DNA of 64,000 bases. Origin: Pelagibacteraceae bacterium AG-345-O09 (GTDB lineage: Bacteria > Pseudomonadota > Alphaproteobacteria > Pelagibacterales > Pelagibacteraceae). Positions within the stretch are counted from its first letter, which is position 1. Each line of letters starts with the position of its first letter. Below, piece by piece: positions 39,677 through 48,655 of the stretch. Position numbers and translations under genes: made by a program. The stretch is taken from positions 1-64,000 of the forward strand of contig QCBC01000006.1 of the NCBI GenBank assembly GCA_003281725.1, given 5' to 3'. The notes under the pieces are model-generated. The model saw only the letters and a list, made by a program, of their open reading frames with translations. It was not told the DNA's origin and did no database searches.

Positions 39677-40918
39677 ATGAGTAATTCTTTAAAAGTCGGA
39701 ATAATTGGTGCTGGTATTCAAGGAATATCTAATGCTTTGTTTCTCCAAAAAAAAGGTTTTGAAGTAACAGTTTTTGATAGAGAAGAGCCAGGGAGCCCAG
39801 CAGCATCGTATGGAAATGCAGGGCATTTTTCTCCATATGCTTCATTATCTTTAAATAGAACCGATGTATTAGCTGATGTCCCAGCAATGTTAGTGAGTTC
39901 TACAGGCCCATTGGCACTTAAATGGAATTATGTTCCAAAAATGATTCCATGGTTTATTAAATTTATATTAAATACATCAAAAAATAAAATGATGCATACA
40001 GCCAGAAACATGCATCAAATTTTAGATTTAGCTTTACCAGCATACGATGAATTATTTGAGGAAATAGACTTAGAGGGATTAGTTGAAAATAAAGGAATAC
40101 TATACATATGGAATGATAAAGATTTAAAAAGCAGAGAATTAGAAATTAAAGTTAGAGAAGAATTAGGTGTTAAGCAACAACTTGTAAATAAAGATGAAAT
40201 TCATGATTTAGAACCTAATATAAAACCATTTTATCATGCTGGCGTTTACTATCCATATGCAAGACACGCAAGAAACCCAAAAAAGATTTTATTAAAACTT
40301 TTTGAACTTTTTTTAAAAAAAGGTGGAAAATTTAATAAAATGAATATTCAAGATATAAGTTTTGATGAAGAGAATCCTGTAATTGTGACTGATAACAACA
40401 GATATACTTTTGATAAAGCAGTCATTGCTTGTGGAGCATTTTCTAAAAAATTAACAGATAAATTAGATGAAAAAATTCCTTTAGATACTGAAAGGGGATA
40501 CCATGTACATTTTAAAGATTGTGATCATCTGTTAAGTAGACCAGTTATATTTTCTAATCGAGGCTTTGGGATCACCCCAATGGAGCAAGGATTGAGAGTT
40601 GTTGGAACAGTTGAGTTTGGTGGATTAGATAATCCTCTTTCAAAATCAAGAATAAAAAATTTAATTGATAATGCCAAATACATGTTAGGGGATTTACCGG
40701 ATCATGAAGATGAGTGGTTAGGATTTAGACCAACTTTACCAGACTTTTTACCAGTTATGGGACCATCAAAAAATCATAAAAATGTTTTTTATTGTTTTGG
40801 ACATCATCATTTAGGATGGACATTAGGTCCAATTTCTGGAAAGATTGTTTCTGGAATGATAGCTAAAGAAAATACCAATTTAAATTTAGACCCTTATAGC
40901 TCAGCAAGATTTAATTAA
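39677..40918 (+). CDS. dadA: D-amino-acid dehydrogenase-like FAD-dependent oxidoreductase
   Basis: VGIIGAGIQGISNALFLQKKGFEVTVFDREEPGSPAASYGNAG; DAO fold, C-terminal FGHHHLGWTLGPISG. Confidence 0.82.
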   Translation: MSNSLKVGIIGAGIQGISNALFLQKKGFEVTVFDREEPGSPAASYGNAGHFSPYASLSLNRTDVLADVPAMLVSSTGPLALKWNYVPKMIPWFIKFILNTSKNKMMHTARNMHQILDLALPAYDELFEEIDLEGLVENKGILYIWNDKDLKSRELEIKVREELGVKQQLVNKDEIHDLEPNIKPFYHAGVYYPYARHARNPKKILLKLFELFLKKGGKFNKMNIQDISFDEENPVIVTDNNRYTFDKAVIACGAFSKKLTDKLDEKIPLDTERGYHVHFKDCDHLLSRPVIFSNRGFGITPMEQGLRVVGTVEFGGLDNPLSKSRIKNLIDNAKYMLGDLPDHEDEWLGFRPTLPDFLPVMGPSKNHKNVFYCFGHHHLGWTLGPISGKIVSGMIAKENTNLNLDPYSSARFN

Positions 40919-40921
40919 TTC

Positions 40922-41815
40922 ATGCAAAATACCAAAGCATATGTAATGCTGGTATGTGCTACATTATTCTGGGCAGGTAACTTTACATTAGGAAAGTTTG
41001 CTTATTTAGAAAATATACCTCCAAACTCACTTGCATTTTTAAGGTGGTGCCTAGTATGGATAATTTTACTTCCATTCACTTATAAAGAGATATTAAAATT
41101 AAAAAATGAAATTAAAAGAAACGTATCATTATTTCTTATTTTAGGCTCTACCAGTGTGTGCATATTCACTTCACTTACTTATAATGCTTTAAATCATACT
41201 CAAGTGATCAATGCATCACTTTTTAATACCGCAATACCTGTAACAATAATTTTAGTTTGCTTTCTGTTAAAAATCGAAAAAACAAATATTTTTCAAATAT
41301 CTGGATTACTAATTTCTGTCTTAGGAATTTTAGCTATTATTACTAGACTTGATCTTAATATTTTACTTACCTTAAATTTTAATAGGGGAGATCTATTTAT
41401 GATTGGAGCAATAATTGCATGGGGAATATATTCTGCGTATTTAAGAAAAAGAACCTTTGAAGTATCTTTACTTACTCTGGTTCACATAATTTGTACATTT
41501 GGATTATTTTTTCTTCTGCCACTTTTTATTTTAGATATAACTAAGGGAAAAGTTATTGAGATAAGTGAAAATCTTTTTTATATTTTAATCTATGTTGCAA
41601 TATTTCCAAGTATCGGGTCTTATTATTGCTGGGCTGGGGCAGTTTCTATCATTGGGGCAAATAGAGCCGGCATATTCTTATCTCTAATTCCATTATTCAG
41701 CACAATAATGGCAATATTCTTTTATAATGAACAATTTCAATTTTTTCACTTGATTGGAGCAATTTTAATTATATTAGGTTTATTCTTATCAAATAAGGAA
41801 ATAAAAAATGCTTAA
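40922..41815 (+). CDS. EamA/DMT-family permease
   Basis: 10-TM pattern; LFWAGNFTLGKFAYLENIPPNSLAFLRW. Confidence 0.88.
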   Translation: MQNTKAYVMLVCATLFWAGNFTLGKFAYLENIPPNSLAFLRWCLVWIILLPFTYKEILKLKNEIKRNVSLFLILGSTSVCIFTSLTYNALNHTQVINASLFNTAIPVTIILVCFLLKIEKTNIFQISGLLISVLGILAIITRLDLNILLTLNFNRGDLFMIGAIIAWGIYSAYLRKRTFEVSLLTLVHIICTFGLFFLLPLFILDITKGKVIEISENLFYILIYVAIFPSIGSYYCWAGAVSIIGANRAGIFLSLIPLFSTIMAIFFYNEQFQFFHLIGAILIILGLFLSNKEIKNA

Positions 41816-42758
41816 AGTTGCAATTTTAGATGATTATCAAAATGTTTCTCAACAATTTATTGATTTAGAAAAATTATCAGGGAAATATGAAATTAAAATT
41901 TTCAGTGAACCATTTGTTGATGAAGCGGATGTAATTGAACAATTATCAGATTTTGAAGCGTTATTGGTAATGCGAGAAAGAACTCCAATTACCAAAAAAA
42001 TTATTGAAAATTTAACTAAATTAAAATTTATTATTACAAGTGGATTAAGAAATAAATCTATTGATCTTGAGGCCACCAAAAAAAGAAAAATTATAGTTTG
42101 TGGAACAGAAACGAATACTAATCCGACTCCCGAATTGACATGGGGTTTAATACTTGGATTAGCTAGAAATTTTAAGGAGGAAATTGATAATATGTATCAA
42201 GGATACTGGCAGACAACAGTAGGGGTGGAGCTTAAAGGAAAAATTTTGGGTTTAATTGGTCTAGGTAAAGTTGGATTACAAGTAGCTAAAATTGGAAAAG
42301 CTTTTGGTATGCAGGTCATGGCTTGGAGTGAAAATTTAAACTTAGATACCTGTAAGGAGCTAGATGTTCTGCCGTGTAGTAAAGAAGATTTAATAAAGAA
42401 TTCAGACTTTTTATCAATTCATGTTCAAGGTGGAGAGAGATACAAAGATTGCATTACTTTAAAAGAGATGGATAAAATGAAAAAAACCTCTTTCTTAATA
42501 AATACCTCAAGAGGTCCAATTATAAATGAAGATGATTTAATTATAGCTTTATCAACTAATGAAATTGCAGGAGCTGGAATTGATGTTTACGATAAAGAAC
42601 CTTTACCTGAAAATAATAAATTGAGATTTTTACCAAATGCTTTGCTTACCCCACACATTGGCTATGTGACAGCTGAAAATTACACTACTTATTATAATCA
42701 AATGATTGAGTCTTTAGAGTCTTGTGTAAATGGAAAACCTATTCGTATTATAGAATAA
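41808..42758 (+). CDS. D-isomer-specific 2-hydroxyacid dehydrogenase family protein
   Basis: GKILGLIGLGKVGLQVAKIGKAFGMQVMAW NAD-binding motif, INTSRGPIINEDDLI, LLTPHIGYVT. Confidence 0.9.
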   Translation: MLKVAILDDYQNVSQQFIDLEKLSGKYEIKIFSEPFVDEADVIEQLSDFEALLVMRERTPITKKIIENLTKLKFIITSGLRNKSIDLEATKKRKIIVCGTETNTNPTPELTWGLILGLARNFKEEIDNMYQGYWQTTVGVELKGKILGLIGLGKVGLQVAKIGKAFGMQVMAWSENLNLDTCKELDVLPCSKEDLIKNSDFLSIHVQGGERYKDCITLKEMDKMKKTSFLINTSRGPIINEDDLIIALSTNEIAGAGIDVYDKEPLPENNKLRFLPNALLTPHIGYVTAENYTTYYNQMIESLESCVNGKPIRIIE

Positions 42759-42760
42759 AA

Positions 42761-43654
42761 ATGGATTTGCCAGTTATTAATCATGAAGACTATTTTGCCA
42801 AAATTGGTGATGATCATAAGTTTCCTATTAACAAATTTAGTCAACTTGCAAAATATCTAATAGATCAAAAGATAGTAAAAGAATTTCACAAACCTTATCC
42901 ATGTTCTGATGAGACCTTAAAAAGGGCCCATTCGGAAAAATATATTAATGATATTAAGAATAAAACTTTAGATAAAAATGGAGTAAAAAAAATTGGTTTC
43001 CCTTTAGTCGATAGTGTTGTTCGAAGATCCTTAGTGGCAACTGGGGGAACTGTTTTAGCATCAAAGCTTGCAATTAATTATGGCCTTGCTTGCAATACTG
43101 CTGGAGGTAGTCACCATGCAAATTTTGAGGGTGGTGCTGGTTATTGTGTTTTTAATGATGTAGCAGTAGCTGCATATTATCTACTTGATAGAGGACTAGC
43201 AGGTAGAATTTTAATTGTTGATTTAGATGTTCATCAAGGAAATGGAAATTCAGATATATTTAAAGATAATACAAATGTATTTACTTTTAGCATGCATTCA
43301 AAATCAAACTATCCTGCTAAAAAATCAATAAGTGATCTTGATGTTGAGCTTGAGGATAATTTAGAGGACAAACAATACCTTAAAACTCTCAAGTTTTATT
43401 TAAATGAGCTTAATGAAGAAAATTTTGATTATGTTTTTTATATAGCTGGTGTTGATATTCATCATAACGACCGTTTAGGAAAATTAAAAATTTCTGATGA
43501 AGGAATTAAAGAAAGAGATGAACTTGTTACAGAAAACTTTTTTTCAAAGGGTATTCCTCTTTGTGGTGTTTTAGGTGGCGGTTATAACAAAAACTTTGAC
43601 AAATTAGTCGAATTGCACTCATTTTTACATCAATCTTGTGCTAAATTATTATAA
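42761..43654 (+). CDS. Histone-deacetylase/acetylpolyamine amidohydrolase-family protein (start revised from 42722)
   Basis: GGSHHANFEGGAGYCVFNDVAVAA, VDLDVHQGNGN, GGGYN. Confidence 0.88.
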   Translation: MDLPVINHEDYFAKIGDDHKFPINKFSQLAKYLIDQKIVKEFHKPYPCSDETLKRAHSEKYINDIKNKTLDKNGVKKIGFPLVDSVVRRSLVATGGTVLASKLAINYGLACNTAGGSHHANFEGGAGYCVFNDVAVAAYYLLDRGLAGRILIVDLDVHQGNGNSDIFKDNTNVFTFSMHSKSNYPAKKSISDLDVELEDNLEDKQYLKTLKFYLNELNEENFDYVFYIAGVDIHHNDRLGKLKISDEGIKERDELVTENFFSKGIPLCGVLGGGYNKNFDKLVELHSFLHQSCAKLL

Positions 43655-43658
43655 TTTT

Positions 43659-44028
43659 ATGGTCAAAAAAAAACCCCAATCTAACTGCAGAACAAAAATT
43701 AGTTATGTTCGAGGATGGAACTGAACCACCTGGTACTAGTGAATTAAACAATGAAAAACGAGAAGGAAGTTATCATTGTGCAAATTGTGGAATAAAATTA
43801 TTTAATTCAAATAGTAAATATGAAAGTGGTTCTGGTTGGCCTTCTTTTTTCGAATCTTTACCTGAAGTTTTTGAAACGAAAACCGATCATTTAATAGGAT
43901 ATGCAAGAACAGAGTATCATTGTAAAAATTGTGGTGGTCACCACGGTCACATTTTTGAAGATGGACCACAACCTACAGGAAAAAGATATTGTAATAATGG
44001 TATTTGTTTAGTTTTTAAAGTTAAATAA
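43659..44028 (+). CDS. msrB: Peptide-methionine (R)-S-oxide reductase; N-terminus out of frame across an A9 tract (ORF in track is 43705-44028)
   Basis: CANCGIKLFNSNSKYESGSGWPSFFESL, CKNCGGHHGHIFEDGPQPTGKRYCNNG; family N-terminus NPNLTAEQKLVMFEDGTEPPGTSEL begins upstream of ATG 43705. Confidence 0.9.
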
Positions 44029-44030
44029 CT

Positions 44031-44285
44031 TTATTTTAATAAATCTTGCAGCTTATTTTCTTTTTCTAAAGCTCTGACTTCATCGTAGCCACCAATGTGT
44101 TCTTCATTAAAAAAAATCTGAGGAATTGTTTTTTTCCCATTAGCTTTTTTAATCATTTCATCCATAGCACCATCTACTTTTCCAATATCAATTTCATTAT
44201 AAGTAGCATTGTTTCTAGTTAATAATCTTTTAGCTGCATCACAATAATTACAAAATGGACCTGTATAAATTGTTATTTTTTTCAT
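44031..44285 (-). CDS. grxC: Glutaredoxin 3
   Basis: ITIYTGPFCNYCDAAKRLLTR, KTIPQIFFNEEHIGGYDEVRAL. Confidence 0.94.
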   Translation of the reverse strand: MKKITIYTGPFCNYCDAAKRLLTRNNATYNEIDIGKVDGAMDEMIKKANGKKTIPQIFFNEEHIGGYDEVRALEKENKLQDLLK

Positions 44286-44288
44286 TGT

Positions 44289-44585
44289 TTAAAGATAGTC
44301 ACCTTTTTTTATTTTACTAGTAATTTGTTTTCTAGAGTATTCGAACTTTTTTTTGTGCTTTATACTTTTTTGATTTACTCTTTTTCTCCATAATCTAAAT
44401 GATGATGGTTTGAGAGATCGTCTCATTATTTTAATTACATCAGATTCTTTGTAACCAGTTTTTTTTTCAATTTCCTCAAAAGTGATTCTATCTGCCCAAG
44501 CAGCCCAGATGACCCAATCTGGACTTTCAACATTTGGCTCAGGATTTTTGACTCGGGTAATTGGGGTGTGACCTTTTTTTTTCAT
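44289..44585 (-). CDS. TIGR03643/DUF2805-like small protein
   Basis: 98 aa with WVIWAAWADRITFEEIEKKTGYKESDVIKIMRRSLKPSSFRLWRKRV, pattern recalled for this family. Confidence 0.75.
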   Translation of the reverse strand: MKKKGHTPITRVKNPEPNVESPDWVIWAAWADRITFEEIEKKTGYKESDVIKIMRRSLKPSSFRLWRKRVNQKSIKHKKKFEYSRKQITSKIKKGDYL

Positions 44586-44648
44586 AAATTCCTTATATTT
44601 TAAAAAAATCGATAATGCATTTTTTTTCAGATCTGATATATTATTATA

Positions 44649-44704
44649 GATAGTCCTTCTTAGCCATCTTTAGCTCCCGGTTTTTAAGGGCTATCTTTTT
44701 TTAA
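44649..44704 (+). terminator. Terminator-like hairpin plus T-tract ending directly at the LysE start codon
   Basis: GATAGTCCTT (44649-44658) pairs with AAGGGCTATC (44686-44695), followed by a T-run to 44701-44704. Confidence 0.5.
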
Positions 44705-45319
44705 ATGCTCCCCTTAGATTATTTTCTTTTTTTACAGATTATAATTTTTCTTTTTATCACACCTGGTACTCCTAGAATTGTTATTATCTCATATTCGATG
44801 AATTACGGAATTCAAAAATGTATTTGGACTGCATTAGGAGATATTACCGCAAACTTAATTCAAGCTACTTTAGTTATATTTGTTTTGGGTAGTTTTTTTT
44901 CAGATAACCCAAGTTTTTTAAGTATATTAAAATGGATAGGTGTAATTTATTTACTTTATTTAGCTTATGATGTTTATAAAACAGCACCAAAGAATATTAA
45001 TTCAGATGTAATTTCTTCAAAAAGTTTTTTTTCTTTTTTTAAAGATGGTTTTTTAGTTGCTGGTACAAGTCCAAAGGCTTGGTTGTTCTTTCCATTAATA
45101 TTCCCACAGTTTATAAACTTTAATTCCAATTATGTTGTTCAGTTTTTTATTTTAATAACAACTTATGTAGTTTTAGATTTTTTATCTTTGATTGGTTACG
45201 CTTTACTCGCACAAAAACTTATTACTTGGATAAAAACAAATCCAAAAACAATTAATACAATCTCAGCGAGTGTTTTAGTTCTAATTGCGCTAATAATTAT
45301 TATTTCACAACAATATTAA
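44705..45319 (+). CDS. LysE/RhtB-family translocator
   Basis: 204 aa multi-TM; FITPGTPRIVIISYSMNYGIQKCIWTALGDI resembles LysE TPGP motif region. Confidence 0.85.
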   Translation: MLPLDYFLFLQIIIFLFITPGTPRIVIISYSMNYGIQKCIWTALGDITANLIQATLVIFVLGSFFSDNPSFLSILKWIGVIYLLYLAYDVYKTAPKNINSDVISSKSFFSFFKDGFLVAGTSPKAWLFFPLIFPQFINFNSNYVVQFFILITTYVVLDFLSLIGYALLAQKLITWIKTNPKTINTISASVLVLIALIIIISQQY

Positions 45320-45348
45320 AAAAACTTAATGCACCTTTTGTCTCTTGC

Positions 45349-45362
45349 AAAACAGCTGTTTT
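45349..45362. promoter_or_regulatory. 14-bp perfect palindrome AAAACAGCTGTTTT, candidate operator upstream of the LIV binding protein
   Basis: Self-complementary; lies between a TTGCAA (45345-45350) and TTTAAT (45368-45373) separated by 17 bp. Confidence 0.4.
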
Positions 45363-45408
45363 CTTTATTTAATTGGGTATTAATTAATTAATTAACAAGG
45401 GAAATAAA

Positions 45409-46650
45409 ATGAAAATAAATAAAATAATCTTAAGTTTTATTTCTGCAATAGCATTATTATTATCTACTTCAGTAACATCTTTTGCAAAAGTTGTTGGTGA
45501 TAAGATAGTTTTAGGTTCTGCTATTTCATTAACTGGAAAATATTCCTCAAATGGTGTTCACACTCAAAACGGTTATAATATGGCCGTTGACAGAATCAAC
45601 AGCATGGGTGGAGTTAAAGTTGGTGGAAAAACTTATAAGTTTGAAATCATTTATTATGATGACGAGTCAAACCCAAAAAGAGCAGCACAACTTGCAGAAA
45701 GATTAATCTCACAAGATGGTGTTGAGTTTATGCTTGGTCCATACAGTTCTGGATTAACAAAAGCAATCGCCCCAGTAACAGAAAAATATGGTGTACCAAT
45801 GGTAGAAGCTAATGGTGCATCTAGATCATTATTTACAAAGGGATATAAATATTTATTTGCAGTGCTTGCACCAGCAAACTTATATCTAGATGTAGCGATT
45901 GATTTAGCTGTTGAAAAGAACGGTGGAAAACCTGTAAAAATAGCACAAGCTTTTGAACAAGATGCTTTCTCACAAGATGTGAGATTAGGTATTTTAGAAG
46001 CTGCTGAAAGAACAGGTTCAAAAATCATTATTGATGACAAGTTACCAAAAGAATTAAATGATATGGCTGCAACTTTAGCTAAAGTTAAAGCTGTAAAACC
46101 AGATGTTCTTGTAGTTTCAGGTCATACAAAAGGTGCATTAACTGCAATCAGACAAATAGCTGAGATGAAAGTTGATGTTCCAATGTTAGCAATGACACAC
46201 TGTGATGCTGCGAAATTATCAAAGCAACATGGTAAAAACTCTGAGTATGCATTATGTGCATCTCAATGGCATAAAACTCTTTCTTACAAAGATAAGTTCT
46301 TTGGAAATGGAATGAAATATGCTGCTGACTTTGAAAAAGAGTTCAAATATGACCCGCCATATCAAGCGGCTGAGTCATCTGCAGCTTTATTAGTTTTTAA
46401 AGATGCATTTGAAAGGGCAAATTCTTTTGATAAGAAAAAAGTAAGAGATGCTCTAGCAGCTACTAATATGCAAACTTTTTATGGAAACATAAAATTTGCA
46501 GCTGGTGGTCAAAATGTTGACAAGCCAATGGTATTATTCCAAGTTATGTGTAATGCTGATGGAAGTAAGTGTGAAAATAAAGTTGTAGCTCCAACTAAAT
46601 GGGCTTCAGCTAAATTGATCCACCCAATTCCAAGCTGGTCAGAAAGATAA
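45409..46650 (+). CDS. livK: Branched-chain amino-acid-type ABC transporter substrate-binding protein
   Basis: Signal peptide; VLGSAISLTGKYSSNGVHTQNGYNMAVDRINSMGGVKVGGKTY; followed by permeases and ATPases. Confidence 0.9.
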   Translation: MKINKIILSFISAIALLLSTSVTSFAKVVGDKIVLGSAISLTGKYSSNGVHTQNGYNMAVDRINSMGGVKVGGKTYKFEIIYYDDESNPKRAAQLAERLISQDGVEFMLGPYSSGLTKAIAPVTEKYGVPMVEANGASRSLFTKGYKYLFAVLAPANLYLDVAIDLAVEKNGGKPVKIAQAFEQDAFSQDVRLGILEAAERTGSKIIIDDKLPKELNDMAATLAKVKAVKPDVLVVSGHTKGALTAIRQIAEMKVDVPMLAMTHCDAAKLSKQHGKNSEYALCASQWHKTLSYKDKFFGNGMKYAADFEKEFKYDPPYQAAESSAALLVFKDAFERANSFDKKKVRDALAATNMQTFYGNIKFAAGGQNVDKPMVLFQVMCNADGSKCENKVVAPTKWASAKLIHPIPSWSER

Positions 46651-46663
46651 TATCTAATATTTG

Positions 46664-46696
46664 AAATGCCCCCTAGTTCTAGGGGGCATTTTTTTA
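46664..46696 (+). terminator. Strong intrinsic terminator/attenuator between the binding-protein and permease genes
   Basis: AAATGCCCCCTA GTTC TAGGGGGCATTT followed by T-run. Confidence 0.92.
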
Positions 46697-46712
46697 TAAC
46701 AGTATCTGAATT

Positions 46713-47606
46713 ATGGATTTTTTAATATTCCAAGTTCCAATGTTAACTCTACAAGCAACGCTTGATGGAATTCTATTAGGAATATTATTTGCATTAATTG
46801 CTTACGGTATGGCTCTTCAATGGGGAGTAATGAATATTATCAATATTGCTCAAGGAGATTTAGTTATTTTAGGTGGATACATTGCTTACTTTATGTACCT
46901 GTGGGGAATTCATCCTGCATGGGGAGTGATTGTTTCACCATTTATAATGTATTTTGTTGGAGTAGGAATTTATAAATTGGTTATTAATAAAGTAGTGGAT
47001 AGAGATCTATTTATCTCAATTCTAGCAACATTTGGAATAAGTATTTTATTTATGCAATTAATGAACTTTGCATTTGGTGCTGATGTTGTTCTTGCAAACT
47101 CTGGCTATGGAACAACAATGTTATTTGATAACTCTGTAACATTGCCAAATTCTAAAATATTTTCAGCATTCATTAGTATTGTTTTTGCAATAGGTTTAGT
47201 TGTTTATATGAAAAAATCTAAACTTGGCAGAGCAATTAGAGCTACAGCTCAAAATGCCCGTGCAGCAAAGATTTTAGGTGTTGATACAGAAAAAGTTTAT
47301 GCTGCTACATTTGGTATTAATGCTGCTTTATGCGGTGTTGCTGGAGCTTTAATATCAATTACTTTTACAATTCACCCTTATATGGGATTACCTTATACAA
47401 TTAGATCCTTTATGATTGTGATTGTTGCTGGATTAGGAAATCTTCCTGGTGTAGCAATGTCAGGAATGGGACTAGGAGTTTTTGAAGAATTTGCTGATTA
47501 TATTTTAGGTACAGAATTTAGAATTGGTTCTGTATTTTTATTACTAGTTTTGATTTTAGTTTATAGAAGATTTAAATTATCAAGAAAAAGAGAGTATTTA
47601 AAATAA
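46713..47606 (+). CDS. livH: LIV-type ABC transporter permease (LivH)
   Basis: GMALQWGVMNIINIAQGDLVILGGYIAYF, multi-TM. Confidence 0.92.
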   Translation: MDFLIFQVPMLTLQATLDGILLGILFALIAYGMALQWGVMNIINIAQGDLVILGGYIAYFMYLWGIHPAWGVIVSPFIMYFVGVGIYKLVINKVVDRDLFISILATFGISILFMQLMNFAFGADVVLANSGYGTTMLFDNSVTLPNSKIFSAFISIVFAIGLVVYMKKSKLGRAIRATAQNARAAKILGVDTEKVYAATFGINAALCGVAGALISITFTIHPYMGLPYTIRSFMIVIVAGLGNLPGVAMSGMGLGVFEEFADYILGTEFRIGSVFLLLVLILVYRRFKLSRKREYLK

Positions 47607-48655
47607 TGAATAAGAATATTATTTTATATGCAGCATTGTTAATTTTTGGATTAGCTGCGCCATTTATATTTCCAGCTTTTAAAGTTCAACTATCAATACT
47701 ATGTGTTTTAATTGTTTTAGCTCTTACTTGGAATATTCAAGGTGGGGAAATGGGTTATAACACCTTTGGAAATATACTATTTTATGGACTTGGAATGTAC
47801 CTTTGTGCATCAGTTCAAGTAGGAATGTTTTTTCCACTAGCTGAATGGACTGAAAGTGGTGGGGAGAAAACATTTGTACATACTCCAACTCAATTTTTTC
47901 AAGGAATGGCTATGGGTCTTGTTTTTGCGGCAGTAATCCCAACAATTGTTGCTGGATTAATTGGTTACTCAATTTTAGGATTAAGAGGCCATTACTTTGC
48001 AATTTGCACTTTAGGTTTAGGAGTTGCAGCTGGTGAGATTTCAGGTGGTATAGAAATTATAGGAGCTGGACAAGGTTTTACAACTCCACCTTTCCCAGAT
48101 GTAGGAAGCTTAGAAGCAAGAGGTGAATTCTTTTACTTCTTAAGTTTCATGGCAGTTGTTTTGACTTTTATTACAGTCAAATCAATTTATTCAACAAGAT
48201 TTAAATTAATACTAAATGCGATAAGAGACAATGAAGACAAAGCTGAGGCAATGGGAATTCAAACAATGAAATATAAAATAATTGGTTGGATGATATCTGC
48301 TTTCTTTTGTGGATTAGCTGGAGGAATTATGGGTGGTCTAGTTGGTTATATAGACTCAACTGATGTTGCATTTGATGGAAGAGAGATGGGAGTGTTTATG
48401 GTCTTGATGGCCATCTTAGGTGGAAAAGGAACTTTATGGGGACCTGTTATTGGAGCGACTGTATTTCATATTTTCAAAGAAGGTTTTTGGACATTCTTCT
48501 TAGGCTGGCAATACGTTGCACTAGGAGTTCTTATAGTTGTAATTGTAATTTATTTCCCGGAAGGAATAATGGGATGGTTAAGAGAGAAATACCCAGAGAG
48601 ATTTGGGGAAGTAGTTGATGAAGCAGATCGAAAAGCACAGGTAGAATTAAAATGA
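47606..48655 (+). CDS. livM: LIV-type ABC transporter permease (LivM)
   Basis: LRGHYFAICTLGLGVAAGEI, NAIRDNEDKAEAMGIQTMKYK. Confidence 0.92.
   Translation: MNKNIILYAALLIFGLAAPFIFPAFKVQLSILCVLIVLALTWNIQGGEMGYNTFGNILFYGLGMYLCASVQVGMFFPLAEWTESGGEKTFVHTPTQFFQGMAMGLVFAAVIPTIVAGLIGYSILGLRGHYFAICTLGLGVAAGEISGGIEIIGAGQGFTTPPFPDVGSLEARGEFFYFLSFMAVVLTFITVKSIYSTRFKLILNAIRDNEDKAEAMGIQTMKYKIIGWMISAFFCGLAGGIMGGLVGYIDSTDVAFDGREMGVFMVLMAILGGKGTLWGPVIGATVFHIFKEGFWTFFLGWQYVALGVLIVVIVIYFPEGIMGWLREKYPERFGEVVDEADRKAQVELK

Noticed and set aside
45379-45396. TTAATTAATTAATTAA tetranucleotide repeat considered as a microsatellite or operator
   Set aside because: Four units in an AT-rich genome is not enough alone; kept only as context for the nearby palindrome.
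45654-46040. 128-aa minus-strand ORF (and nested 45833-46021)
   Set aside because: Antisense to livK; low-complexity mirror translation with no recognisable motif.
48436-48618. 60-aa plus-strand ORF in an alternate frame
   Set aside because: Overprinted on livM; Cys/Arg-rich out-of-frame translation.
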